64,000 nt of DNA from Phaeoceros laevis. Its lineage: Eukaryota > Anthocerotophyta > Anthocerotopsida > Notothyladales. Position numbers and translations under genes: made by a program. Location of the stretch: positions 186,075 to 250,074 of the forward strand of contig JBNGIQ010009000.1 of assembly GCA_049999765.1 (NCBI GenBank), in the 5' to 3' direction. A model generated the notes under the pieces. It had not been told where the DNA came from. It was given only the letters and a program-made list of their open reading frames with translations, and did not search any database. Positions 55,118-64,000 of the stretch are shown here, one piece after another. Each line of letters begins with the position of its first letter. Position 1 is the first letter of the stretch.

Positions 55118-55520
55118 GTTACTCTTGTACTGCAACTTCGACGAGTCTACGAGTTTGTCATACGCTATGTCAACACACGAATACAAAGGTTTCATGTTAA
55201 ATAATAAATAGTAAATACTTGTGTTTACTCCTCCTTTGTTTATGCAATTTCCAATCTGATTTGCTAGTTTCGGGCTGGCCTCCAAATGGACACACCACGG
55301 TGAACGACGGGACCGTTGCCAGCGGAAGGCCCAACCGCCCAAACAGTGTCGGCCGGCGTCCATGTCGGTCTGCAGACCGGCGCTACCTGATCTCCAGATA
55401 CATAGGCGGACACTCTCGAGAGACGGTCCCGAGCACCCACCGCGTGAAAACTGGATCCCTAACGTTGTTGATCAGCTGCTGCTGGTGATCTTGACAAGCC
55501 TGGATCGGGGGCCCAGCAGA

Positions 55521-57210
55521 ATGGGCAGATCCAGAGGGGCAGTGTTGAGCGCCTTGGCCTTTGTGTTTTGCATTGTGAGCTATGTCCCTCAAACTCAAGC
55601 TGCCTACAGAAAAGACCTCCAATTTACAGGCGATTCTTTCTACTCCTACGCCAGGCAGGTGGAACGGGACCACGCGGAGCAGCAGTTCATGGATTGGGCG
55701 AAAATCTGCCGGTCGCGTTACAAGAGCTACCAGGCTGAGCTGGTGCAGTCTCAGGGCTCAACTAACCAGACTTGGAGGGAGGAGGTTGATGGTGCAGCTG
55801 GAAGCGGGCATCCCAGAATAATTGTTGTGGACCAGGACGGCAATGGCGATTTCCAGACCGTTCAAGCAGCAATCGACTCGGTGGGACTTTTAAACAAGGA
55901 TAGAGTGATCATCCGTGTCAACCCAGGCCATTACAGGTAGGCCTACGCACAGTCAGACTGAAGCTTGAAGTTCCACTGTGAATTGGGAATGGCTGTACAA
56001 ATTTTACATCCGTTAGCAGCTGCTGATCATGTTGGTAGGTGTGCTCAGGGAGAAGGTGAGCATCAGCAAGCACAAACCTTACATCACCATCCGGGGAGGG
56101 GGCATGGACAACACCTTTGTCGAGTGGAACGACACAAAGAACAGCAGCTACAACCAGACCTTCCACTCTGCCTCCTTCGCTGTCGACTCCCACCACTTCA
56201 TAGCCCAGAACATCAGCTTCGTGGTAATCACTATTCCAGGCTTGTCTCAGATCAGCAAATGTTGAATCCATCCACCACATTGTGCCAGCTTCTCACACAT
56301 GTGTTGACGACCTGCAGAATAACGCACCCATTGCTGCTCAGGGGTCGTCGGGGGAGCAGGCTGTGGCGTTGCGCATCTCGGGAGACAAAGCTGCTTTCTA
56401 CAACTGTGGCTTCTACGGGGGGCAGGACACACTCTACGATCACAAGGGCAGCCACTACTTCCAGAACTGCTACATTGAAGGCACCGTCGACTACATCTTC
56501 GGCGACGGCCTCTCCCTCTACAGAGTGAGTTGTGGATCGTGAATTTTCAGAGGAGGGCAACAGTGGATCTGTCATGAATTCGTTGCTTGCCACAAGGACC
56601 TGGATTTGCAGCAGAAAAAACTGAAGCTTTGGCTGATTCATCAACTGATGTGGTGGCAGAACTGCACATTGAATTCCATCGGGCCAGGGGCGATCACAGC
56701 ACAGAAAAGAGCGAACGAGTCAAATTACTCAGGTTTCTCCATTGTGGACAGCACGATCACTGGGGTCGGCCCCAGCTTCCTGGGTCGAGCCTGGGGCAAC
56801 TACTCCCGGGTGGTGTTTGCCAATACCTTAATCGACGTGCCTATTGCTGAAGGAGGCTGGAACAACTGGGACGACCCATCTCGAGATTGGTGTGTTTCAA
56901 CTGCTTCAGCAGTCCAACCCCAGCAACTAGTACAAGGCTACGGTAGCTGGTGAAAAGGCTTGGAATTGGAGCTTTCCAATGGGTGCCTGACTAACCGGCC
57001 GTGTGTATATGTTTTCCTGTCGATATTTGCAGGCGTGTGTTTTATGGTCAGTACGCGTGCTCTGGCCCAGGAGCCAATCTCACCAACAGAGTGCCTTGGA
57101 GCCGTAACCTGAGCCATGAGGAAGCCCAACCTTTCCTCTCTCTCAGCTTCATCGATGGACAACACTGGCTTCCACAGAGCCTCACATGGAGAGATGATGA
57201 CCTGGTGTAG
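55521..57210 (+). CDS. Pectin methylesterase (pectinesterase, no PRO domain), five exons
   Basis: Exons 55521-55936, 56049-56223, 56318-56524, 56660-56889 and 57033-57210 join in phase to 401 aa. A signal peptide ([21 protein letters not shown]) directs it to the cell wall, where it removes methyl groups from homogalacturonan. The catalytic domain begins at [22 protein letters not shown] and shows [31 protein letters not shown] (transition-state Gln and catalytic Asp), [14 protein letters not shown] (second Asp) and [14 protein letters not shown] (Arg). It has no N-terminal inhibitor-like PRO domain, so it belongs to the short group. The C-terminus carries GPGAN and [11 protein letters not shown], typical of the family. 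All five signature residues are present. The intron 2 donor could be three bases earlier (after AGCTTC rather than TTCGTG). Confidence 0.94.
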
Positions 57211-57556
57211 ACGCTTGTTTTAAGAGTCTTGTTGCGAAGATGCAATTGTTGGACATGGTCTGTGGAATTCATGGCCAGGACTTGGTCCACTTCAGCTGTG
57301 CATCTTCAAGCCCGTTGCTTTCAGCAGAAACTCTCAAAAGTTTGTTCCGCGGGACTTTCACATTCTCTTGAAACATATTGTAAACTACTTCTCCAGCTTC
57401 CAAATGCCATGAGATGCCTTGTTCACCCGTGTCCTCAAATTTACGGCTAGTTTGAGCTTTCAACAAACAATATTTAGCGCAGCTTCATCTAGCAATATAC
57501 TTTTCTATGCATGGTGAGGCAAAGGAGGTACGAGGTTCCAGCAAACAAGAACCCCC

Positions 57557-60500
57557 ATGGCAGAGTACACAAACAACCATGATTCCAAGACCACTACAAT
57601 CAGCAAAGCGGAGCTCAACCTCGAGCTCCACCTATCAAAAGAGGAAGAGTACCTGTTGTTGATGCCCGGTTTCTGCCCACCAGGAGAGCTGAAAGCAGGA
57701 AACAAAAAGCTGGCCAAAAAGCTGGGGAGCCTCGGTCCGGAGGTCTACTTGGATGACAGGGTGGCACGCTTTTCTTCATCTATCCCCGGGCAGTGTGGAA
57801 ATCAAGAGCGGCAGCCGCGGCCTTTGCTCCACCTGCAATGGCGCGCACCAGTAACGCGATGCAGCATCAATAGCCTTGGATGGCAAACAGCTGGTGGGAA
57901 TGCGCTACTTCTGAAAAACCTGCAGTTGCTCCACCCACAACTGCGCACCACCAACGGGATGCAACATCAGCGGTTTTGGGCGCTAACAGGTGGGGGGCAG
58001 GCCCACACTCTGGAGCTGGAGCGGCGTTTGAATGTGTCTCCGAGGCAATGGATTCACACAACACGCACATTCGTGCCCTGCAGTTGCTCAGCAGCCAAGC
58101 TAGGCATACCGGACAAAAGCAGTGCAGGAGAGCGGCAAAAGTTGTTGTGGAGGCAGCATTTCTTGGACCCCGCATTGTGGTGGGACTGCAGGACGAACCA
58201 GAGGAGCGCACGCTCTCCCGACTTCAGGCACAAGGAGTCCAAGGAGCCCCTGTGGCTGAACAACTTCTACAAGCCTGAGTGGGTGGATGCGCAGCTAGCT
58301 GTCTTGGACAACTGGGTTGGACGGCCTGCCCAGCCTACATCCAACGCCTCGGTGCATCATAATGCTGCCGCTCCGACGGTGCCAGAGTTCCAAGGGTACG
58401 GAACGGGTAAGGCTGTAATCGAACAACTTTGTGAGAATGGGCAGCTGAGTCGAGCAGTTGACGCTTTGACCGTCTTGGCGGAGGCACGATCTCGTGTGTC
58501 CTCCTCTCTGCTGTACACAGCCATCCGGAGATGCGGGACTGAGAAAAATCTGGTGTTGGGGCGTCGACTTGATCATCTAACTGTCAAGCTTGGGTACGGA
58601 TCCAATGCATTTTTGGGAAACCATCTCTTGCGCATGTATGCATGTCAAGGCCGGTTACAGGAGGCGATGCAGGTGTTCAAAAGGGTGGCCACACCATCAG
58701 TCTTCATGTGGTTCTCCATTATATCTGCACATGCTGAACAGGGGAAACCTAGTGAGGCCATTCAACTGTACCATAAGATGCGTGGATCGAGTTTGGAGCC
58801 CAATAGTCACATTTTTGTCGCTGCCCTGCAAGCTTGTGCGAGAGCGGAAGATGTGGAATCTGGCAGGCAGGTGCACGCTGATGTGTTGGAGAGTGGCATC
58901 CAGCACAACTCTTTTGTTTGCAACTGCCTGGTGGACATGTATGCAAAATGTGGGGAATTGGAAGATGCACTCAAAGCCTTTGACAGTCAGCCCACAAGGG
59001 ATGCAATAACATGGACTGCCATGATAAATGGGTATGCTGAGCATGGGCTCGGTACCCAGGCGCTCACGTTGTATGCAAGGATGGAGCAGGAAGGCCTGAT
59101 TTTAGCAAACAGTGTTACGTTTGCTTGCCTGCTGAAGGCTTGTGCAAGTGCTGGTGCTCTACAGCAGGGCAGGCAGCTGCACTCAAGGATCGTGGAAAGA
59201 GGACTACTTGAAGGTAACGTAGTACTGGGCACTTGCCTCGTAAATATGTATGCAAAATGTGGCCAATTGGAAGATGCACGCAAAGTGTTTGACAGTCTGT
59301 CCACAAGGGATGCGGTAACATGGAATGCTATGATAAATGCGTATGCTGAGCACGGGCTCTGTCCCCAGGCGCTCACATTGTATGCTAGGATGGAGCGTGA
59401 AGGCCTGATTTTAGCAGACAGTTCTACATTTGCTTGCCTCCTGAAGGCTTGTACAAGTGCTGGTGCTCTACAGCAGGGCCAGCAGCTGCATTCAGGGATT
59501 GTAAAAAGAGAACTTCTCGAAGGTGACGTAGTACTAGGCAATTGCCTCGTAAATATGTATGCAAAATGTGGCCAGTTGGAAGATGCACGCAAAGTGTTCG
59601 ACAGTCTGTCCACAAGGGATGCGGTAACATGGAATGCTATGATAAATGGGTATGCTGAGCACGGGCTCGGTCCCCAGGCGCTTGCATTGTATGCAAGTAT
59701 GGAGCAGGAGGGCCTGACTTTAGCAGACCGTGTTACATATGTTTGCCTCCTGAAGGCTTGTGCAAGTGCTGGTGCTGTGCAGCAGGGGAGACAGCTGCAT
59801 TCAGGGATCTTGAAAAGGGAACTGCTTGAAGGTGACGTAGTACTAGGCAATTGCCTCGTGAGTATGTATGCAAAATGTGGTCAGTTGGAAGATGCACTCA
59901 AAGTGTTTGACAGTCTGTCCACAAGGGATGCGGTAACATGGAATGCCATGATAAATGGGTATGCTGAGCACGGGCTCGGTCCCCAGGCGCTCGCATTGTA
60001 TGCAAGTATGGAGCAGGAGGGCCTGACTTTAGCAGACCGTGTTACGTATGTATGCCTCCTGAAGGCTTGTGCAAGTGCTGGTGCTGTACAGCAGGGCAGG
60101 CAGCTGCATTCAGGGATCGTGAAAAGAGAACTGCTTGAAGGTGACGTAGTACTAGGCAATTGCCTCGTAAATATGTACGCAAAATGTGGTCAGTTGGAAG
60201 ATGCACGCAAAGTTTTTGACAGTATGTCCACTAGGAATGCGGTAACATGGAATGCTATGATAAATGGGTACGGTACAAACAATGAAGGCTACAAGGCAAC
60301 AGTGTGTTTCGAAGACATGATACTGGCTGGTGTTCAGCCTGATGACGCCACATTTACTTGCCTTCTTGTAGCATGCAGTAATGGGGGGCTGGTCAGTAAG
60401 GGTCGACAGTATTTTGATGCCATGGTGAAACAGTATGGCCTCAACCCAAAAACTGAGCATTATAATTGCATGGTTGATCTTCTTGGGCGGGCAGGTCATT

Positions 60501-61153
60501 TAGGTGAGGCAGAGAAGGTGCTGAAATTAGCTGGGTGCAAAAACAGCGCTGTTGGGTTGATGGCATTGCTGAATGCCTGCAAGAGTCATGGGGATATAGA
60601 GCGGGGAACATGGTGTTTTGACAGTCTTGTTGATCTGGATCCTCAGTACGCCGGTGCATATGTGCTCATGGGTAATATGTACGCAGATGCAGCTAGGTGG
60701 GCGGATTTGGATAGAATCGAAAGGCTGAGAAAGTTGGCAGGAGCTAATAAGAAACCTGCAGTGGCAGGCATTGAGGTGAACAAGCAGGTGCATACATTTG
60801 TTGTGGGGGAAGAAAGGGGTGACCTTTCATGCAAGGTTCGGAGCACAAATGAACGTTTGAAGGAGGAAGGGAACCATGTACCACAGACCAAGTTGGTGTT
60901 GACGCCAGTGTCTGAGAAGGAGAAGGAAGATCAACTGTGTGGGCATGCTGAGAAGCTAGCTTTGGCGTTTGGTCTCTTGAACACTTCCGATGGCACACCT
61001 CTGCTGGTAACCAAAAACCTGCGGATGTGCAGCGACTGCCACACTTCCACCGAGATTATGTCAAGGGTTGAGAAAAGGGACATCGTTGTAAGGGACGCAT
61101 ACCGTGTGCATCGATTCGAGGCAGGGTCCTGTAGCTGTCAGGGTCGACATTGA
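57557..61153 (+). CDS. PDF-motif PPR-DYW protein of probable DYW:KP type
   Basis: Intronless gene for 1198 aa. The N-terminal 190 residues are unlike the array genes. Residues about 196-244 carry the PDF-like module (LLWRQHFLDPALWWD ... SPDFRHKES ... LWLN ... KPEWVD). A PLS-type PPR tract follows with five MYAKC repeats; three adjacent 309-bp triplets are almost identical. The C-terminal domain keeps the deaminase motifs HAE (in GHAEKLALAFGL) and CSDCH. But the PG box reads KKPAVAGIE instead of KPGxSW, and the protein ends CSCQGRH instead of CSCGDYW. As I recall, KPAxSxIE plus loss of the DYW tripeptide marks the DYW:KP group, which edits U to C. That assignment is an inference. The ATG is the first in frame. 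Confidence 0.9.
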   Translation: MAEYTNNHDSKTTTISKAELNLELHLSKEEEYLLLMPGFCPPGELKAGNKKLAKKLGSLGPEVYLDDRVARFSSSIPGQCGNQERQPRPLLHLQWRAPVTRCSINSLGWQTAGGNALLLKNLQLLHPQLRTTNGMQHQRFWALTGGGQAHTLELERRLNVSPRQWIHTTRTFVPCSCSAAKLGIPDKSSAGERQKLLWRQHFLDPALWWDCRTNQRSARSPDFRHKESKEPLWLNNFYKPEWVDAQLAVLDNWVGRPAQPTSNASVHHNAAAPTVPEFQGYGTGKAVIEQLCENGQLSRAVDALTVLAEARSRVSSSLLYTAIRRCGTEKNLVLGRRLDHLTVKLGYGSNAFLGNHLLRMYACQGRLQEAMQVFKRVATPSVFMWFSIISAHAEQGKPSEAIQLYHKMRGSSLEPNSHIFVAALQACARAEDVESGRQVHADVLESGIQHNSFVCNCLVDMYAKCGELEDALKAFDSQPTRDAITWTAMINGYAEHGLGTQALTLYARMEQEGLILANSVTFACLLKACASAGALQQGRQLHSRIVERGLLEGNVVLGTCLVNMYAKCGQLEDARKVFDSLSTRDAVTWNAMINAYAEHGLCPQALTLYARMEREGLILADSSTFACLLKACTSAGALQQGQQLHSGIVKRELLEGDVVLGNCLVNMYAKCGQLEDARKVFDSLSTRDAVTWNAMINGYAEHGLGPQALALYASMEQEGLTLADRVTYVCLLKACASAGAVQQGRQLHSGILKRELLEGDVVLGNCLVSMYAKCGQLEDALKVFDSLSTRDAVTWNAMINGYAEHGLGPQALALYASMEQEGLTLADRVTYVCLLKACASAGAVQQGRQLHSGIVKRELLEGDVVLGNCLVNMYAKCGQLEDARKVFDSMSTRNAVTWNAMINGYGTNNEGYKATVCFEDMILAGVQPDDATFTCLLVACSNGGLVSKGRQYFDAMVKQYGLNPKTEHYNCMVDLLGRAGHLGEAEKVLKLAGCKNSAVGLMALLNACKSHGDIERGTWCFDSLVDLDPQYAGAYVLMGNMYADAARWADLDRIERLRKLAGANKKPAVAGIEVNKQVHTFVVGEERGDLSCKVRSTNERLKEEGNHVPQTKLVLTPVSEKEKEDQLCGHAEKLALAFGLLNTSDGTPLLVTKNLRMCSDCHTSTEIMSRVEKRDIVVRDAYRVHRFEAGSCSCQGRH
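59211..60260 (+). repeat. Near-identical 309-bp PLS-triplet repeats inside the 57557 PPR gene
   Basis: Units with a 103-codon period start near 59309, 59618, 59927 and 60236 (GATGCGGTAACATGGAATGC). They differ from each other by only a few bases, far less than is usual for PPR motifs, which points to recent triplet duplication or gene conversion. Confidence 0.85.
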
Positions 61154-62520
61154 GCGAGAAGGAAAAGGAAAATTGCCAACTGAAACAGTTTTTTTGAGTG
61201 TAAATCAACTGAAACACTTCCACCACCTGGCTGATCGCGAGTCCTAATAATGGGTCCGAATAATGTATCAAGCCTTCTGGCAGGCCAACCACGTGGTGGA
61301 CCGTTCTCTCTCCACAGCCGCGACGGTAACCGTGATTTCCCGGCGCAGTGTGGGTCGCACCCGGACTCGCACCGGCTCGTACCTGCCTCATGCCTCCCAT
61401 CACCCCTCTCATGCCACATGCCTATGGGCCTTAAGGGTGAGTATTTGTACAAACTTATTCCAACAGGGGGACTCATTCCTCAGCCGTCGGGACCTGGCCG
61501 TGACCGTGCCCCATCGCGTTAAAGAAATGTTTTTGCGTGAACTTTGCAGGGGCCGTCGTGGCCCTCCGACGGCGAACTTGGCATTGGCGGGATTTTCGCA
61601 AGCGCCATTCCCTCCAATTCTGAGGAGTCCCGCCGACACCCAAGATGAATGCAGATCCAGGCGGCATGAGCAGGCAGCAGGCGTGAGCAACCCTAAACTT
61701 AAATATCATAATATATTATGAATGACTTTTGAGGTTTAGGGTTTTCGTTTTTATGTTTTAAGAAGGTGCCGAGGCCTGCCGCGGGCGATGGGGCACTTGG
61801 AGTTGCCCACGCATGTTTGACGAGGACCTCTTTAGGTCCCCGTTGAGGCCCGACGGGATCCCCGTCAGAGGGCCCTGACGGGGAACCTGTCTGGCCCCAA
61901 CGGCTGAGGAATGAGTCCCCCTAATGCACTTCAGATGCTTATGGCTGGGAACACTGCTCGGTAGACCGTGTCGCTTCAGAACACTAAGGGTAAGACCGGG
62001 TTCGCATCGCATGAGACCCGAACCCGAGCGCAAAAACCTACCTTTCGCGGGAATTCATCCGTATGCGAACCCGGGCGGCGAAGTTACCGACGTGTGCTCG
62101 TTGTAGGGCACCGGGGACTTGAAGTCACCGGTGACAGCCCCAAACCTAGAACAAGATTTTTTAGGGCCGGAGCTAAAAAACACTTGGGAGAGGGCGGGGC
62201 GAGGGCGGGGCCCGCCCTCTCCCCATGCCTCCTTCCATATCCATCATCCTCGCCACCATCTCTCCTCCTCACCTCCTTTACCGTAGCCGTATTCCTTATC
62301 GCTCTACTCTCCACTGGTACCAGCGCGCACCGGCAAACGTATTGAGATTATTTTCTGTCATCAACGACCTAATGTGTGTTTCGTCATCTCCTTTGTGTGC
62401 GCCCGCAATTAATTTCGCATCGCGCATTTTGTTCGCATCGTTTCTTGTGAAACACTGTCTCCGAAGTAACGGGAACCAGATTATGTGTTTTTTGTACCGG
62501 ATAATACGCCTATGTTTTTT
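61154..62520. other. Intergenic, repeat-like
   Basis: No gene is recognised. A telo-box-like AACCCTAAAC lies at about 61689. An inverted repeat CCCCGTCAG / CTGACGGGG lies at about 61860-61884. A GC-rich inverted repeat (GGGAGAGGGCGGG against CCCGCCCTCTCCC) lies at about 62185-62223. These look like decayed transposon sequence, but no family can be named. Confidence 0.45.
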
Positions 62521-62690
62521 GAAACCCTTTATTCCGCCCATCATACACAAAAGTAAAGAACAAATACTGTGTTTATACTTCCAAGTTTTTTTGAAACCCT
62601 CTATTCCGCCCATCACACATAAAAGTACAGAACAAATACTGTGTTTGTACTTGAAGTTTTTTGCAAACTCGGAAATTCGGCCCATCTTTC
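62521..62690. repeat. 72-bp tandem repeat, two copies and a partial third
   Basis: GAAACCCTNTATTCCGCCCATCA begins at 62521 and 62593; a degraded third start (GCAAACTCGGAAATTCGG) follows at about 62663. Each full unit contains AGAACAAATACTGTGTTT. Confidence 0.85.
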
Positions 62691-62855
62691 ATGCTAGCAA
62701 TAAAATGAACCCCTCCCCGTCACACATGTGTTACCGACAACCCACAGAATCCCTGTATGCGGTAGCTGGCTGTCTTTGTGCGACATAGTGTATCCCATTC
62801 GGGCCCAAATATAATTCCGTCTCCTCTAATGAGCTCTTGCGCGTGCCTCCTCTAG

Positions 62856-63102
62856 GCGGAGGGAGGATCGCAACACCATCTCCGTGGATACCCTAAAAAG
62901 TCGGAGCTGTAGGCAAAATGGAAGCAAGGGGGCGCAAAAGGAGAATGAAGGCGTGTAAAAGTCCCGGATATCCGGGACTTGCTCCTTTTTTATACCGGAC
63001 ATCCGGTACAAAAAGGGACCCTAAAAATGCTGAAAACCGTGTTTTTTTAAATCGTGTGATTCCGGAAATGCAATTTTTGTACACAAGAAAATAACAACCC
63101 GC
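62856..63102. repeat. Dispersed repeat, left copy, with perfect palindrome
   Basis: This pairs with 63619-63862 in direct orientation at about 90 percent identity by eye. It contains the 20-bp perfect palindrome AGTCCCGGATATCCGGGACT (62960-62979) and, 20 bp on, TACCGGACATCCGGTA. It lacks TG/CA ends, so it is not a plain LTR. Confidence 0.85.
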
Positions 63103-63618
63103 GAAAATAACAACCCGGCAAGCATCCTTTCAACCCCATTTCCAAGACATTATTGTCTCAGGAGAGGATGCAATCATCATTTTGGCATACGGATTCGAAC
63201 TGACCAAAATGAACACTATACCTCGACAGTGCGGTAATGTGAGAATAATTTAGCGAAAACTATTCGAGAACAGGGTGGATCCTAATGAGGAGCAAGGCAG
63301 CCCACCTGTGCGAAGAGATCCTGATGAAACAAGCAGCCAGCATGTGGATAGTGAGGACTGCAATCACAGGGAATCCACGGATAGGGAGGAAGATTTGGAT
63401 GCTTGTGAGGCCGATGGGAGGCTATCAGACGATGACCCTGAGCCACCTTACATTTTTAACTTTCCACGTCGACCCCAACCACGACCACGGCAACACGGAT
63501 AGGTGATGGGCGGTTCTGTTGGACGAGCGGTGTGTTCTTCAGCATTCTGATCTGGAAGCTGTGGTACGGAGACCACTTGATTTCAATATGTGTACTTATA
63601 ACTGCTTGGTTAGCACAC

Positions 63619-63862
63619 GCGGAGGGAGGATCGCAACACCATCTCCGTGGATCCCCAAAAAAGTCGGAGCTGTAGGCGAAACGCAAGCAAAGGGGCGCAA
63701 AAGGAGAATGAAGGCGTGTAAAAGTCCCGGATATCCGAGACTTGCTCCTTTTGTACCGGACATCCGGTATAGAAAGGGAGCCTAAAAATGCTGGAAACCG
63801 TGTTTTTTTTTGTCGCGTAATTCCGGAAATGCAGTTTTTGTACACAAAAGAATAGCAACCCG
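63619..63862. repeat. Dispersed repeat, right copy
   Basis: Second copy of the 62856-63102 unit. Its palindrome carries one change (AGTCCCGGATATCCGAGACT) and the following TACCGGACATCCGGTA is intact. The roughly 516 bp between the copies holds a short acidic open frame (63275-63502) of unknown nature; the arrangement may be a non-autonomous element or a segmental duplication. Confidence 0.85.
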
Positions 63863-64000
63863 TCAAAATCGCCCTTTCCGACGACATGGACACTCGCAAA
63901 AGTGCCCAAAAGTGCATCAAATTTGTGCATGTATTTCTGAGATGTGCGATTTCAGCAAGTTTTTTTTAAAACAATGCCCGTTAACGGCCCGTTTCGGGCC

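Noticed and set aside
61140-61153. Frameshift as the sole cause of the CSCQGRH end in the fifth PPR gene
   Set aside because: A single shift does not give a clean GDYW, and the independent KPAVAGIE change in the PG box supports a real KP-like domain.
63275-63502. Acidic 76-codon frame as a gag-like protein
   Set aside because: Too short, no zinc knuckle or protease motif, and no ATG at the frame start; mentioned only as content between two repeats.
1-64000. CRISPR arrays, bacterial operons, ribosome binding sites
   Set aside because: The sequence is nuclear plant DNA with spliceosomal introns; none of these was seen.

Overview
The window is nuclear DNA of a land plant. It holds spliced genes with canonical GT-AG introns, mostly 60-200 bp, and land-plant families: photosystem I PsaG, SAUR, expansin, pectin methylesterase, a thylakoid C-terminal processing protease and large PPR-DYW RNA-editing factors. 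The many DYW proteins, the short introns and one DYW protein with hallmarks of the DYW:KP variant (recalled from hornworts, lycophytes and ferns) make a hornwort, or another spore plant of those groups, the best guess. That is an inference. Two 10-N runs (18110-18119 and 26271-26280) show a gapped assembly.

Layout. Positions 1-16000 are a head-to-tail array of four related intronless PPR-DYW genes. The first is cut by the window edge, the second and third are full length, and the fourth has lost its deaminase core and its ancestral start frame. A decayed O-acetylserine (thiol) lyase pseudogene lies between copies three and four. Positions 17400-25000 hold psaG (minus), an unrecognised ORF, an F-box remnant, a repeat with an insertion and a P-class PPR gene. 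Positions 25200-34200 are gene dense: a Cys-rich ORF that reads into an M18 aspartyl aminopeptidase, an unrecognised minus-strand gene whose stop overlaps it, aminoacylase-1 (minus) and the tRNA 2'-O-methyltransferase TRM7. Positions 34200-42780 hold only a SAUR gene. Positions 42784-51735 hold AP-4 beta adaptin, CTPA (minus) and VPS26C (retriever-type arrestin fold). Positions 52800-57210 hold a RidA-like fragment, a broken expansin and a pectin methylesterase. A fifth PPR-DYW gene of a distinct type lies at 57557-61153. The tail to 64000 is repeat rich.

How it fits together. The dominant theme is organellar RNA editing. All four PPR-DYW genes whose N-terminus is visible carry, before the PPR tract, a module with the W-W-D ... 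P-D-F-x-H-K signature I recall from the PDF motif of OSB organellar single-stranded-DNA-binding proteins. This architecture, the near-identical PLS triplets, the lineage-specific triplet number, the divergent base-specifying residues and the KP-like C-terminus of the fifth gene are the most interesting biology here. The other genes are ordinary housekeeping loci, several in head-to-head pairs (ACY1/TRM7 and CTPA/VPS26C).
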